Source: DATKDF01 sp963752045 (GTDB lineage Bacteria; Acidobacteriota; Vicinamibacteria; Vicinamibacterales; SCN-69-37). From it: a stretch of 64,000 bases of DNA. A program made the translations under genes and the position numbers. The stretch's first letter is position 1, and each line of letters begins with the position of its first letter. The DNA is taken from assembly GCA_963752045.1 (NCBI GenBank), contig CAVVWN010000008.1, positions 620,001-684,000 of the forward strand, read 5' to 3'. The notes beneath the pieces are model-generated. The model was not told the DNA's origin, did not search any database, and saw only the letters and a program-made list of their open reading frames with translations. Below, piece after piece: positions 38,847-47,856 of this stretch.

Positions 38847-39788
38847 TCTGGCGGCGGGAACTCGCTCGCGGGCGCGGGCAGCGCCTGCGCCGGCCGGTGA
38901 TCAGTGTCGGCAATCTCGCCGCCGGCGGTCGCGGCAAGACGCCCGTCGTCGCAGTACCTCGCGCAGCTCCTGCTCGATGCCGGCGAGCGGCCGGCCATTC
39001 TCAGCCGCGGCTACGGCCGGCGCGAGGCCCCACGCCGGGGCCGTCGTCGTGAGCGACGGCCGCCAGCGTGCTCGCCGACGTCGACCATGCCGGCGACGAG
39101 CCGCTGATGCTCGCGCGCGCCGTGCCCGGCGCCGCCGTCGTCGTCTGCGAGGACCGGCGCATCGCCGGCGCCCTTGCCGAGGCCCATCTCGGCGCGACCG
39201 TGCACCTGCTCGATGACGGCTTTCAGCATCTCGGGCTTGCGCGCGACGTCGACCTCGTGCTCGTGACCCCGGCAGACCTCGCCGCCCGTGGGTTCCCGTT
39301 CGGGCCGCTCCGCGAGTCTCCCGGCGCGCTCGCGGCCGCCGATGCGGTGCTCGTCGACGGCGACGCCACACGCGCAGTCTGGCCGGCCACGAGCGCCAGG
39401 AAGTTTGCCGTCAGGCGGTCGCTCCGTGCCACCGGTCGGCGACGGCGAGGCCTGGGCGCCGGCGCGGGGCGCGGTCGTGGCCATGGCCGGCATCGCACGG
39501 CCGGGCCGGTTCGCCGACGCGCTCGGGGCGGCGGGCTGGTCCGTTGCGGAATCGGTCGAGTTCGGCGACCACCACCGGTACACGGCGCGCGACGTGTCGC
39601 GTGTCAACGCCGCTGTGCGGCGATCGGGCGCTGTCGGCATCGTGACCACCGCCAAAGACTCGGTCCGGCTGCCAGCCGGGGCCGTGTGGGCCGTTCCGCT
39701 GGCCGTCGCCGCCCTCGAAGCGGTGGTCGCGCCCGTCGACGAGTTCGCCGCATGGCTGCTCGCACGACTCGATGAGGCGCGGTCGTGA
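38813..39788 (+). CDS. lpxK: Tetraacyldisaccharide 4'-kinase, broken by at least four frameshifts
   Basis: About 325 aa when joined. LpxK phosphorylates the 4' position of the lipid A disaccharide. Visible pieces: RRPVISVGNLAAGGRGKTPVV (P-loop), LLLDAGERPAILSRGYGRRE, VLADVDHAGDEPLMLARAV, VHLLDDGFQHLGLARDVDLV, ARGAVVAMAGIARPGRFADAL and GIVTTAKDSVRLP. Frame changes are near 38952, 39023, 39064 and 39430. The GTG start and first codons lie within the repeat arm (residues TKLWKTDPSL), so the native N terminus seems replaced or the start is misplaced. Its stop overlaps the next gene (GTGA). Confidence 0.83.
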
Positions 39789-40735
39789 CGCTCGCCAACC
39801 TGCGACACCGCGCCGAGTACGCCATCGTTCTCGTATTGCGCGCGATCGTCACGGTTCTTCCAGAGCCGATGGCGCGTGGCCTCGGCACGCTCATCGGTTT
39901 CACGTTCTACACGCTCGACGGCCGGCATCGCCGCATCGCCATCAACCAGCTGCGCGCGGCCTTTCCCACCCGCTCGGCCGGCGACTGCCGGAGAATCGCA
40001 CGTCGGGCCTTCGGGCACTTCGGCCGCCTGCTCGTTTCCGTGCTGCAGCTGAGCGCCATGCGGCCGGAGGATCTTCGCGCGCGCATCGAGATCGAAGGCG
40101 AAGGCCACTTCCGCAACGCGCTCAGTCATGGCAAGGGCGTTCTCATCGTCACCGGTCACTTTGGCTTCTGGGAGGTACAGGGCGTGGCCCATGCCCTCAC
40201 GTTCCCGCCCATGAACGTGCTGGCGCGCCCGCTCGACAATCCGTACCTGCACCGGTTCCTCGAAACGACCCGACAGTCGACCGGCAACCGCGTCATTTAT
40301 CGGCAGGGAGCCCTCCGCCGGGTGCTCCGCTCGCTCCAGTCGAACGAGACGGTCGGTATGCTGATCGACCAGCACATCCAGCCGGCCAACGCGGTGATGG
40401 TGGATTTCTTCAATCGGCCGGCGGCCACGACTGCGGCGGCCGCGACGCTGGCGATCCGCACGGGGGCGCCGCTCGTGCCCATCTTTGCGCTGCCGCTGCC
40501 AGGCGGGCGCGTGCGCCTGGTGTACGAGCACCCGGTGCCCCTGCCGCCGCCAGACACGGCCGAGCCGGTTCGCGAGCTGACCCAGCGCCTGACCGATGTG
40601 CTCGAGATGTACGTGCGCCGTCACCCGGATCTGTGGTTGTGGATGCACCGTCGCTGGCGTGACGGCAGTGAGTCCGGCGAGCCTGGCATGTTCCCGGCCG
40701 CGTCGGCCGGCGAGGTGGAAGGCGCCGACCGATGA
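39785..40735 (+). CDS. LpxL/HtrB-like lipid A lysophospholipid acyltransferase
   Basis: 316 aa from GTG overlapping the lpxK stop. The LPLAT pattern is visible: an N-terminal membrane segment, the HxxxxE acyltransferase box in VTGHFGFWEVQG, VLARPLDNPYLHRFLE, and GMLIDQHIQPANAVMVDFFN (phosphate-binding block), then LWLWMHRRWR near the C terminus. It adds a secondary acyl chain to Kdo2-lipid IVA at the inner membrane. It lies between lpxK and waaF with 4-nt overlaps on both sides. Whether it is an LpxL or LpxM paralogue cannot be told from sequence. Confidence 0.85.
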   Translation: MTLANLRHRAEYAIVLVLRAIVTVLPEPMARGLGTLIGFTFYTLDGRHRRIAINQLRAAFPTRSAGDCRRIARRAFGHFGRLLVSVLQLSAMRPEDLRARIEIEGEGHFRNALSHGKGVLIVTGHFGFWEVQGVAHALTFPPMNVLARPLDNPYLHRFLETTRQSTGNRVIYRQGALRRVLRSLQSNETVGMLIDQHIQPANAVMVDFFNRPAATTAAAATLAIRTGAPLVPIFALPLPGGRVRLVYEHPVPLPPPDTAEPVRELTQRLTDVLEMYVRRHPDLWLWMHRRWRDGSESGEPGMFPAASAGEVEGADR

Positions 40736-41782
40736 GCATCGATCTCGGATCGGCTCGACGGGTGGTGGTCGCACCGCCCAACTGGCTCGGTGATGCCGTC
40801 CTGGCGCTTCCCGCCATGGCCGCCGTCCGCCGCGCGGCCCCCGGGGCCGATCTCACCGTGGCCGCTCCCTCGTCGGTTGCGGCCCTCTTTCGGGAAGTGA
40901 CCGACGTCGAGCCCGACGCCGTGCTGGAATTGCCGTCGGGGACGTCGGCCGCCGTGGCGGCGCTCTCGGCCGGCCGCTTCGATCTGGCGGTGCTGTTTCC
41001 GAATTCATTCGGATCGGCATGGCGCTACCGGCGTGCCGGCATTGCCGAGCGGTGGGGTTTCGCCGCCGGCGGGCGCAGCCTGCTGCTGACCCGGCGCGCG
41101 CGACGCCCGGCGCGCCGCACCGCGCCGCACATGCTCGACTACTATCGCGCGCTCGTCGGCGGCCTGGGCGTCGAAGTTGGTGACGACGCGCCACGCCTGC
41201 GGCCATCGCCAGGAAGTGCCGCGGCGGCCGATCGCCTGCTCGCCACGAACGCCGACGAGGGCGTATCGACAACTGGTCGTGCTCGCGCCGGGCGCGGCGT
41301 ACGGCCAGGCCAAGCAGTGGCCGCCCGAACGGATGGCCGAACTGGCGGCGCGGCTCGTGGCGCGCGGCGAGGTCCGGTGCGCCATCGTGGGCGCGGCTCA
41401 CGACCGGCCTGCGGCGCGTGCGGTAGAATCGTGGCTCCGCTCGCAGGCACCGGCCTCGCTCGTGCACGTGATCGATCTGGTGGGGCGGACGAGTCTTGGG
41501 GCGCTCGTCGGCGTGGCGGCACGCGCCGACGTGTTCGTCTCGAACGACTCCGGCGCGATGCACGTGGCCGCCGCGCTCGGGCGGCCGGTCGTGGCGCTCT
41601 TCGGTCCGACCGACGAGCGGGCGACCGGGCCGGTTGGCCCGCACGACGTACTGACCGAGCCGGTGTTTTGCCGGCCGTGCCTCTTGAGAGACTGTCCCAT
41701 TGACCACCGCTGCATGAAGCGCCTCACTGTCGACCGCGTGGCCGAGGTCGTCCGGGCCCGTCTCGAGTCCGCCCGGCCATGA
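40732..41782 (+). CDS. waaF: ADP-heptose:LPS heptosyltransferase II, frameshifted once
   Basis: About 350 aa when joined. GT9 family: N-terminal VVVAPPNWLGDAVLALPAM, then LFPNSFGSAWRYRRAGIAER (acceptor side). After a frame change near 41262 it continues with VLAPGAAYGQAKQWPPERMAE and the ADP-heptose site FVSNDSGAMHVAAALGRPVV, with FGPTDERATGP. The C-terminal CRPCLLRDCPIDHRCMK is typical of WaaF. It adds the second heptose of the LPS inner core. It starts 4 nt inside the acyltransferase gene and ends in an ATGA overlap with gmhB. Confidence 0.86.
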
Positions 41783-42366
41783 CACCTGCCGTGTTCCTCG
41801 ACCGTGACGGCACGATGGTGCACGATGTCGGCTACCTCAGCCGGCGGGAGGATCTGCGCTGGTTTCCCTGGACCCTCGACGCCATCCGGTTGCTCAACCG
41901 TGCGGGCTTCCTGGTCTTTGTCACGTCGAACCAGGGGGGCATCGGTCTCGGCTTCTGCACCGAACCGTTCGTGCAGGCCATTCACCGCGAGATGGATGAG
42001 ACGGTCACTGCGTCGGGCGGCCGCATCGACGCGTGGTACTACTGTCCCCATCATCCGCGAGCCATCATCGACAAGCTGCGTGTCGACTGCGACTGCCGGA
42101 AGCCGAAGCCAGGCATGGTCAGCCGGGCGGCAGGCGAGTTCTCGATCGACCTCGCGCGATCGTTCGTCGTCGGCGACAAGATGGCCGACGTTGGGCTGGG
42201 TGAGCAGGCCGGCGCCACGAGCGTGATGGTCCTTACCGGTCACGGCGAACGCGAGCTTGCCCGTCACGACGGTCAGGTGCCAGGAGCCGCGTGTGTCGCA
42301 CCGACGCTCATCGAGGCGACGTCCTGGATTCTCGACCGGACCGGCGGAAAGGCTGGCGGCACATGA
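41779..42366 (+). CDS. gmhB: D-glycero-beta-D-manno-heptose-1,7-bisphosphate 7-phosphatase
   Basis: 195 aa. HAD phosphatase: motif I FLDRDGTMV (nucleophile and acid Asp), motif II VTSNQGGI, and motif III/IV KPKPGM...VVGDKMADV. The zinc-binding loop has YCPHHP and DCDCRKPKPG. The enzyme removes the 7-phosphate in ADP-heptose synthesis, between the HldE kinase and nucleotidyltransferase steps. The start overlaps waaF and the stop overlaps the kinase gene. Assignment is secure. Confidence 0.92.
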   Translation: MTPAVFLDRDGTMVHDVGYLSRREDLRWFPWTLDAIRLLNRAGFLVFVTSNQGGIGLGFCTEPFVQAIHREMDETVTASGGRIDAWYYCPHHPRAIIDKLRVDCDCRKPKPGMVSRAAGEFSIDLARSFVVGDKMADVGLGEQAGATSVMVLTGHGERELARHDGQVPGAACVAPTLIEATSWILDRTGGKAGGT

Positions 42367-43364
42367 GCGCTCGGGCGCGCGCGGCGCGGTTCCGGAAGAT
42401 CATCACAGGTTTCAGACGCGTCAGGCTCGTCGTCGTCGGCGATCTGGTGGCCGACGAGTTCATCTACGGACGGCTCGACCGCGTGTCGCGCGAAGCGCCG
42501 GTGCTCATCCTCAAGTACGACTCGACCGAAGTCGTGCCCGGCGGTGCGGGCAACGCTGCCAGCAATGCCGCGGTCCTCGGCGCGCGCGTGGACGTCGTGG
42601 GCGTCGTCGGGCGCGACGATGCGGGTGCCCGCCTGGTGAAGGCGATGCCGGCATCGGCCCGGACCGGCGGCATCGTCAGGGCGTCCAGATTCGTGACGCC
42701 GGTCAAGACGCGGATTCTCGCCGGTGGCGTGCACTCGGCCAAGCAGCAAGTCGTGCGCATCGATCGTGCCGGCCGACCGCCCCAGCCGGCCACGATTCGT
42801 CGCGTGGAGCACGTCCTGGCGAAGGCGCTCGGCAGGGCAGATGCGGTGATTGTGTCCGACTACGGTGGCGGCCTCGTCACGCCGGAGATGTGGCGGCGCG
42901 TGCGGTCGGCGGCCCGCCGCGTGCCGCCGCTCGTCTTCGTCGATTCTCGTTACGCACTCGGTGGCTTCGACGGGATGACGGCGTGCACGCCGAACGAGGC
43001 GGAGGTCGAAGCGCTCCTCGGCGTGAAGATCGACGACTCGCGTGAGGCGCTCGAACGGTCCGGCCGCAGCCTGCTCGAGCGCCTTGGATGTCGCGCCGTG
43101 CTGGTCACGCGGGGCAGCCGGGGCATGGCGCTCTTCGAGCCGGACCGCGACACCGATCACATTCCGATCGTCGGATCCGACGAGGTGGCCGACGTCACTG
43201 GTGCAGGCGACACCGTCATTGCGACCTTCAGCCTCGCCATGGCGGCTGGCGCGACGTGGGCGGAGGCGGCCCGGCTGGCCAACTACGCCGGTGGCCTCGT
43301 GGTCATGAAGCGGGGAACCGCCACGGTCAGCGCCGACGAGCTGATGGAGGCAGTCGGTGCGTGA
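42363..43364 (+). CDS. D-glycero-beta-D-manno-heptose-7-phosphate kinase (HldE N-terminal domain as a separate protein)
   Basis: 333 aa. PfkB/ribokinase fold: VVVGDLVADEFIYGRLDRVSREAP and VVPGGAGNAASNAAVLGA at the sugar site, VIVSDYGGGLV, and the ATP/catalytic motif DVTGAGDTVIATFSLAMAAG with the base Asp. It phosphorylates heptose 7-phosphate at C1. In E. coli this is fused to the adenylyltransferase as HldE; here the second half is a separate gene 118 bp downstream, the two divided by a hairpin repeat. Start ATG 42363 overlaps the gmhB stop. Confidence 0.9.
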   Translation: MSARARAARFRKIITGFRRVRLVVVGDLVADEFIYGRLDRVSREAPVLILKYDSTEVVPGGAGNAASNAAVLGARVDVVGVVGRDDAGARLVKAMPASARTGGIVRASRFVTPVKTRILAGGVHSAKQQVVRIDRAGRPPQPATIRRVEHVLAKALGRADAVIVSDYGGGLVTPEMWRRVRSAARRVPPLVFVDSRYALGGFDGMTACTPNEAEVEALLGVKIDDSREALERSGRSLLERLGCRAVLVTRGSRGMALFEPDRDTDHIPIVGSDEVADVTGAGDTVIATFSLAMAAGATWAEAARLANYAGGLVVMKRGTATVSADELMEAVGA

Positions 43365-43402
43365 CGGACGGCATTGAATCGTGACGGACCGGCATCGAAT
43401 CT

Positions 43403-43456
43403 GGAGGGGCCGGCTTCAGCCGGCCCGAGTGCGGGCGGGCTGAAGCCCGCCCCTCC
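43403..43456. repeat. Paired REP-like hairpins between the heptose kinase and adenylyltransferase genes
   Basis: Two 24-nt arms, 43403-43426 and 43433-43456, are near-perfect inverted copies of each other (opening GGAGGGGC), and each arm is itself a palindrome around GCTTCAGC or GCTGAAGC. The two differences between arms are symmetric, so each keeps its own stem. Just upstream (43364-43400) are two imperfect copies of GTGACGGACnGGCATnGAATC. The same core occurs at 58966-59034. Confidence 0.75.
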
Positions 43457-43481
43457 GGCAGTGAAGGATGACTAGCGATCG

Positions 43482-43976
43482 ATGGGCAGGGTAGTCGACG
43501 TCAACGAACTCCTCGCACTCACCGAGGCCGACCGGCGCGCAGGCCGGAGTCTCGCTTTTGCCAACGGCTGTTTCGACGTCCTCCACGTGGGGCACATCCG
43601 CTATCTCGAGGGCGCCAGGCGCGAGGCCGACCGGTTGATCGTCGCCATCAACGACGACGAGTCTGTCAGGGGCCTCAAGGGGCCCGGACGTCCGATTCTG
43701 CCGGCCGCGGCGCGGGCCGAACTCGTCGCGGCGTTGCGCGCAACGGACTACGTGGTGCTGTTCGGTGAGTCCACCGTCGAGCGGCTGCTGACACTCGTCA
43801 AGCCGGACGTTCATTGCAAAGGGACCGACTACACCGTCGACAGCGTTCCCGAACGCGACGTGGTCCGCAGCTACGGCGGCCGCATCGCCATCGTCGGCGA
43901 TCCCAAGGACCATTCGACGCGCGAGCTCCTCACGCGGGTTGCCGGTGCCGACGCGCCGCCGGAGTCGTCCGAGTGA
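43482..43976 (+). CDS. D-glycero-beta-D-manno-heptose 1-phosphate adenylyltransferase (HldE C-terminal domain)
   Basis: 164 aa. Cytidylyltransferase-like fold: FANGCFDVLHVGHIRYLEGA contains the HxGH nucleotide motif, followed by INDDESVRGLKGPGRPI and VLFGESTVERLL, KPDVHCKGTDYTVD, and the closing GDPKDHSTRELL. It transfers AMP from ATP to heptose 1-phosphate. The ATG at 43482 follows the hairpin repeat by 25 bp. Its stop overlaps the GTG of the next heptosyltransferase (GTGA). Confidence 0.91.
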   Translation: MGRVVDVNELLALTEADRRAGRSLAFANGCFDVLHVGHIRYLEGARREADRLIVAINDDESVRGLKGPGRPILPAAARAELVAALRATDYVVLFGESTVERLLTLVKPDVHCKGTDYTVDSVPERDVVRSYGGRIAIVGDPKDHSTRELLTRVAGADAPPESSE

Positions 43977-44989
43977 AGCGGCTGCTCGTCGTGCGGCTCG
44001 GCTCGCTTGGCGATCTCGTGCACACGCTGCCGGCCGTGGCCGCGCTCCGCCGGGCACAGCCTTCGCTCGAGATCGACTGGCTCGTCGATGCGGTCCATCA
44101 GGAGTTCGTCTCCCTCGTGCCGGTCGTCACGTCGGTGGTCGCGTTGGCCGATCGGACCGCGCAAGCCTGGTGGCAGGCTCGTCGTGCGCTCCGTGCCCGA
44201 GCCTATGATGTTGCCGCGGATTTTCAGGGCCTGCTGAAGTCTGCCGCGCTCGCGCGCCTGTCGGGAGCGCGTGAGGCGGTCGGGTTCGCCCGCGCGTCGC
44301 TGCGCGAGCCGGCCGCGCGCTTCTTCTACACGCGGACCGTTCCGGTTGGCGGGTCGGACCACGTGGTCTTCAAGAACCTGCGGCTCGCGGCGGCGCTTGG
44401 CGCGGCCGAGGGCCCGCTCGAGTTTCCACTCGCCGACGTTGCCTCTCCGGCTGCCGACGAGGTGCGCGCGAGAGCAGGAGGGGCATTTGCGATCGTCAAT
44501 CCCGGCGCGGCGTGGCCCAACAAGCGCTGGCCGCCGGACCGGTTCGGCAAGCTGGCGTCGCACCTGGCCGACCGTCACGGCCTGAGATCGGTCGTGCTCT
44601 GGGGGCCCGGCGAGGCTGACCTGGCCGATGCCGTCGTCGGCGCGTCGTCGGGCGCCGCCGTGCGCGCGCCCGAGACCAGCCTTCGGGATCTGGTCGCCAT
44701 TGCGCGCGGGGCCCGCCTCATCGTCTCGGGTGATACCGGCCCGCTGCACATCGCCGCCGCCGTGGGCGTGCCGGTCGTGTCGGTCTTTGGACCCACCGAC
44801 CCGCTGCGCAACGGTCCCTGGGTGGCGGCCGACCTCGCGATCTCGCGGTATGGCGGATGCGACTGCCACTACGAACGACGATGTCGGCGCGGCGAGACCG
44901 ACTGGTGCCTGGGGACGATCACGTTCGACGAGGTCCGTGACGCGGTTGACCGGCGCCTCGGCGCGCCGGTGGGCGAGGCCAGCCCATGA
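43973..44989 (+). CDS. GT9 heptosyltransferase (WaaC/WaaF family)
   Basis: 338 aa from GTG. N-terminal LLVVRLGSLGDLVHTLPAVA and the ADP-heptose site IVSGDTGPLHIAAAVGVPVVS with FGPTDPLRNGPW identify the family. FAIVNPGAAWPNKRWPPDRF occurs in both WaaC and WaaF. Given that waaF is already present at 40732, this is probably heptosyltransferase I, adding the first heptose to Kdo. The late CDCHYERRCRRGETDWC cluster is typical of the group. It overlaps both neighbours. Confidence 0.86.
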   Translation: MKRLLVVRLGSLGDLVHTLPAVAALRRAQPSLEIDWLVDAVHQEFVSLVPVVTSVVALADRTAQAWWQARRALRARAYDVAADFQGLLKSAALARLSGAREAVGFARASLREPAARFFYTRTVPVGGSDHVVFKNLRLAAALGAAEGPLEFPLADVASPAADEVRARAGGAFAIVNPGAAWPNKRWPPDRFGKLASHLADRHGLRSVVLWGPGEADLADAVVGASSGAAVRAPETSLRDLVAIARGARLIVSGDTGPLHIAAAVGVPVVSVFGPTDPLRNGPWVAADLAISRYGGCDCHYERRCRRGETDWCLGTITFDEVRDAVDRRLGAPVGEASP

Positions 44990-45519
44990 ACCGGCCGGTC
45001 GGCGTGAATGGGTGGCGCACGAGACTGGCGCGTCTGCGCGTGCCCCTGGGGTTCGTCTCGGCTGCGGCGGCCTTCGCGCTGGCGACGCCGACCTCGCGGT
45101 CGTTACTGCTGGGGCTCCTCATCGCGCTGCCGGGCGAGGTGCTGCGCATCTGGGCCGCCGGGCACATCGACAAGGGGCGCGAGATCACGATGAGCGGGCC
45201 GTACCGCTTCACACGCCATCCTCTGTACCTGGGATCCACGATTCTCGGTGCGGGGTTCGCGGTCGCCGCCGGGAGCTGGGCGGTGGCGGCGATCGTGGCC
45301 GGCTATCTCGGATTGACGCTCGTGGCCGCGATTCGCACCGAGGAGGCCGTGCTCGACGAGCGATTCGCGGGCGCGTATTCGAAGTATCGCGAGGGGAGTC
45401 TCGAGGGCGGCAGCCGCGTGTTCAGCCTGTCGCGCGCGATCGCGAACCGGGAGCACCGCGCCGTCGTCGGGCTTCTGGCAGCTGCCGCAGTCCTGTGGGC
45501 CAGATTGTTGTGGCCTTAG
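44986..45519 (+). CDS. Isoprenylcysteine carboxyl methyltransferase-like (PEMT/ICMT) membrane protein
   Basis: 177 aa with about four helices. The signature GPYRFTRHPLYLGSTILGAG (SAM-binding RHPxY block) and RTEEAVLDERFAGAYSKYRE (ExxL...Y..Y block) define the ICMT/PEMT superfamily of integral membrane methyltransferases. In bacteria substrates are mostly unknown, including lipids and isoprenoids. The ATG overlaps the heptosyltransferase stop by 4 nt, so it belongs to the LPS operon and might modify an LPS or membrane lipid. No biochemical assignment is possible. Confidence 0.72.
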   Translation: MNRPVGVNGWRTRLARLRVPLGFVSAAAAFALATPTSRSLLLGLLIALPGEVLRIWAAGHIDKGREITMSGPYRFTRHPLYLGSTILGAGFAVAAGSWAVAAIVAGYLGLTLVAAIRTEEAVLDERFAGAYSKYREGSLEGGSRVFSLSRAIANREHRAVVGLLAAAAVLWARLLWP

Positions 45520-45570
45520 CCGACCGCGCGCCGCAGAACGGCGCGCCAATGAGAGGCCGGTAGGGCCTTG

Positions 45571-46848
45571 GTGCCAATCGTGGACGGTCTGGCAGGCGTG
45601 CTTCGTCAACTGGCTCGCCACCGCGTCGCGCGGGCAGCCGTTCTGGCCATGACCGCGCGCGCGGTCAGCGTCCTGCTGTCGCTCGTTACCGGAATCGTCG
45701 TGGCTCGCGCGTTTGGGGCGGGTGGCAAAGGCACGTTGGCGTACCTCGTCACCGTCACGAATCTGGCGGCACGGTCCTCTTCGTTGGGCATCGAATCGAG
45801 TTTCACCCGCCTCCACGACGTGCGAAAATTGCCGGTCCACGTGGCCGCCGGATGTGTCGTCTGGACGACGCTTGCGCTTGGCGCCGCTGGCGCAGTTCTC
45901 CTGAACCTCGGCTATACCCTCATGCCGGGCGCGGCAGCCGGCATCCCGCCGGTCCTTGTGCGTGCCTACGCCTGGGGAATGCCGGCGCTGCTGCTGCTCT
46001 TCGTCCTGAGTTATCTCATGTTCGGACTGCGGCGCGAGCTCGCGTACACGGGCATCGATATCGCATGGCGCGTTGGCGTTCTGATCGTCACGGTAGCTGC
46101 CGCCCGTGCGGCGCATCGCGACATCGTCATCGTCGGACTGCTCCAGCTGGCGGTTGCCGTGATCGTCGCCGTCGGAGCGCTGTGGATGCTGTGGCGCGCC
46201 GCCGGCGGGAGGCTCGTCTGGCGGCGCACTGTGGCGAGAGCGATGATCGGCGACGCGAGTGGCGTCTATGTCTACAACACCATTCGCTACGGCCTCGCGT
46301 ATGGCGGAATGATGATCGCGGCCCAGTGGTTTGGCGTTGCCGAGGCCGGCGTCTTTTCCGTCGCGCTGGGGCTTGCCGAGGCAGTCACACTCGTGGCCGG
46401 CTCGGTGAACCTGGCGTTCTATCCTTCGGTGGCCGTATCGACTCGGCCTGCGGCATACACGCTGCGCATGGTGTGGCGCGTGATGGCGCTCTGCGCCGCC
46501 ATTGGGTCCGCACTCTTTCTGGTGTCGTCCTGGCTGGTGCCGGTCCTATACGGACCCGCGTTTACCGGGGCGGTTCCGCTCTTCGGTCTGCTGTTACCGG
46601 GTGTCGTCCTGCTCGCAGGCGAGCAGGTCATCGCCAGCCTGCTCGTCGCCGCCGGCCGGATTCGCGCGGGCATTGCGGCCGTATCGGCTGGCGCGGTCGT
46701 GCTGCTCGTGCTGGCGGGTGTTCTCAACGCCCAGGAGGGCATACACGGCTTGGCGTTGGCCTGCAGTGTCGCCCAGGCCACGGCGGCTATCGTGATGTTC
46801 ACGGCTTTCTGGTCGCAACGGCGTACGCTGAACGCGCCCCTTGCTTGA
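45571..46848 (+). CDS. Oligosaccharide flippase (Wzx/MATE-like)
   Basis: 425 aa with about twelve transmembrane helices. The opening AVLAMTARAVSVLLSLVTGIVVARAFGAGGKG is the usual Wzx start, with the charged GAGGKG turn. Such proteins move undecaprenyl-linked repeat units to the periplasm for Wzy-dependent polymerisation. GTG at 45571 or the TTG one codon earlier are both possible; no strong ribosome site is seen. It begins the polysaccharide part of the region and ends 16 bp from a convergent methyltransferase gene. Confidence 0.8.
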   Translation: MPIVDGLAGVLRQLARHRVARAAVLAMTARAVSVLLSLVTGIVVARAFGAGGKGTLAYLVTVTNLAARSSSLGIESSFTRLHDVRKLPVHVAAGCVVWTTLALGAAGAVLLNLGYTLMPGAAAGIPPVLVRAYAWGMPALLLLFVLSYLMFGLRRELAYTGIDIAWRVGVLIVTVAAARAAHRDIVIVGLLQLAVAVIVAVGALWMLWRAAGGRLVWRRTVARAMIGDASGVYVYNTIRYGLAYGGMMIAAQWFGVAEAGVFSVALGLAEAVTLVAGSVNLAFYPSVAVSTRPAAYTLRMVWRVMALCAAIGSALFLVSSWLVPVLYGPAFTGAVPLFGLLLPGVVLLAGEQVIASLLVAAGRIRAGIAAVSAGAVVLLVLAGVLNAQEGIHGLALACSVAQATAAIVMFTAFWSQRRTLNAPLA

Positions 46849-46864
46849 CGGGTGTTCTGGGCGT

Positions 46865-47740
46865 TCAGTCGGTGTGGTTCGGGCTTCGACGGAATGTCTT
46901 CTGATTGTGGAAGGAGTACTCCCACAGGTGAAAGCCGGCCACCACGCGCGTGCGCAGCGGCCGCGGCAGCCTCTCGAGCACCGCGCGCGCCCACCGGAAG
47001 CGCGACGGGCGTCGGCCCGTCCACCGGGTCACGTAGTCGCTCTGCTGGGGCCACTCGGCGAACGGCGTGACATTGCTGACCTTCGTGGCCTCGAGCGCCA
47101 TCAGAACGGGCCGCCGGGTTCTCAAACCGATCCGTCGGCCCACGGTCGCCGGGTCGGGCACATAGCGGATACGTCGGACCGGGGTACTCTCGACGGCAGG
47201 GAAGCGAGCCTCGAGGACGGCGAGCGTCCGGATGTCGAAGCCATTCTCGCGGCTGAACGTTCGGTACATGAGCTCCGGGCTGAATTGGTACAGCCCGTGC
47301 CCGCACAGGTTGTTGGCGGGCGCCGTCAGGAAGAGCGTGCCGCCGACCTTGAGCGCGTTCATCAGGTTCGCCGCGGCGACCGGGAAGTTGAAGACGTGTT
47401 CGAGCGAGCCTGCCTCGATCACTGCGTCGAACCGTCCGACGAGATCGGCCTGGAGCGGATCGTTGAGGTCGTGCACACGACCAGCGCCTTCGTAGTCGGA
47501 TCGATCGAGCACGGTCAGTGATTGCACGCCAAGGCAGTCCCGAAGAAAGTCATCGGCGTAGTCACCAAAGGCATACCGTTCGAGCGCCGGTGAAGCGACC
47601 GGCAGGTTGCGTCGAAGGTCCTCGAGCTCGCCGGCGTGCAGGAACAGGCTCAGCCTGCCGATGGTCAGGGTGTCGTCGAAGCAGACTCCGCGCGCGCGCG
47701 CCGCGACCAGTCGTCGTGCGTCGTGTCCAAGCAGTGCCAC
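46865..47740 (-). CDS. SAM-dependent methyltransferase-like protein of the polysaccharide region
   Basis: 291 aa. The central region VLDRSDYEGAGRVHDLNDPL then GRFDAVIEAGSLEHVFNFPVAAANLMNALKVGGTLFL has the acidic motif and post-motif strand of class I methyltransferases, though the glycine-rich motif I is degenerate. The C-terminal 90 residues are basic. It may methylate a sugar or be an assembly-associated relative. Start is GTG at 47740, in a gap shared with the divergent methyltransferase at 47857. Confidence 0.65.
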   Translation of the reverse strand: MALLGHDARRLVAARARGVCFDDTLTIGRLSLFLHAGELEDLRRNLPVASPALERYAFGDYADDFLRDCLGVQSLTVLDRSDYEGAGRVHDLNDPLQADLVGRFDAVIEAGSLEHVFNFPVAAANLMNALKVGGTLFLTAPANNLCGHGLYQFSPELMYRTFSRENGFDIRTLAVLEARFPAVESTPVRRIRYVPDPATVGRRIGLRTRRPVLMALEATKVSNVTPFAEWPQQSDYVTRWTGRRPSRFRWARAVLERLPRPLRTRVVAGFHLWEYSFHNQKTFRRSPNHTD

Positions 47741-47856
47741 AGGGGTTCCTCGGAGGGTTCGGCGAAAACGGCTCTAGGGTATCATCGGCCACGGAAGGGG
47801 CCGGCTCACAGTGTCACGAGTGAACGATCGCGCCGGAGAGCAGGTACTGGTCCGGG

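Noticed and set aside
45103..46116. Minus-strand ORF of 337 codons opposite the ICMT-like and flippase genes
   Set aside because: Shadow frame rich in Arg, Gln and His; the plus-strand genes have clear transmembrane patterns and overlaps.
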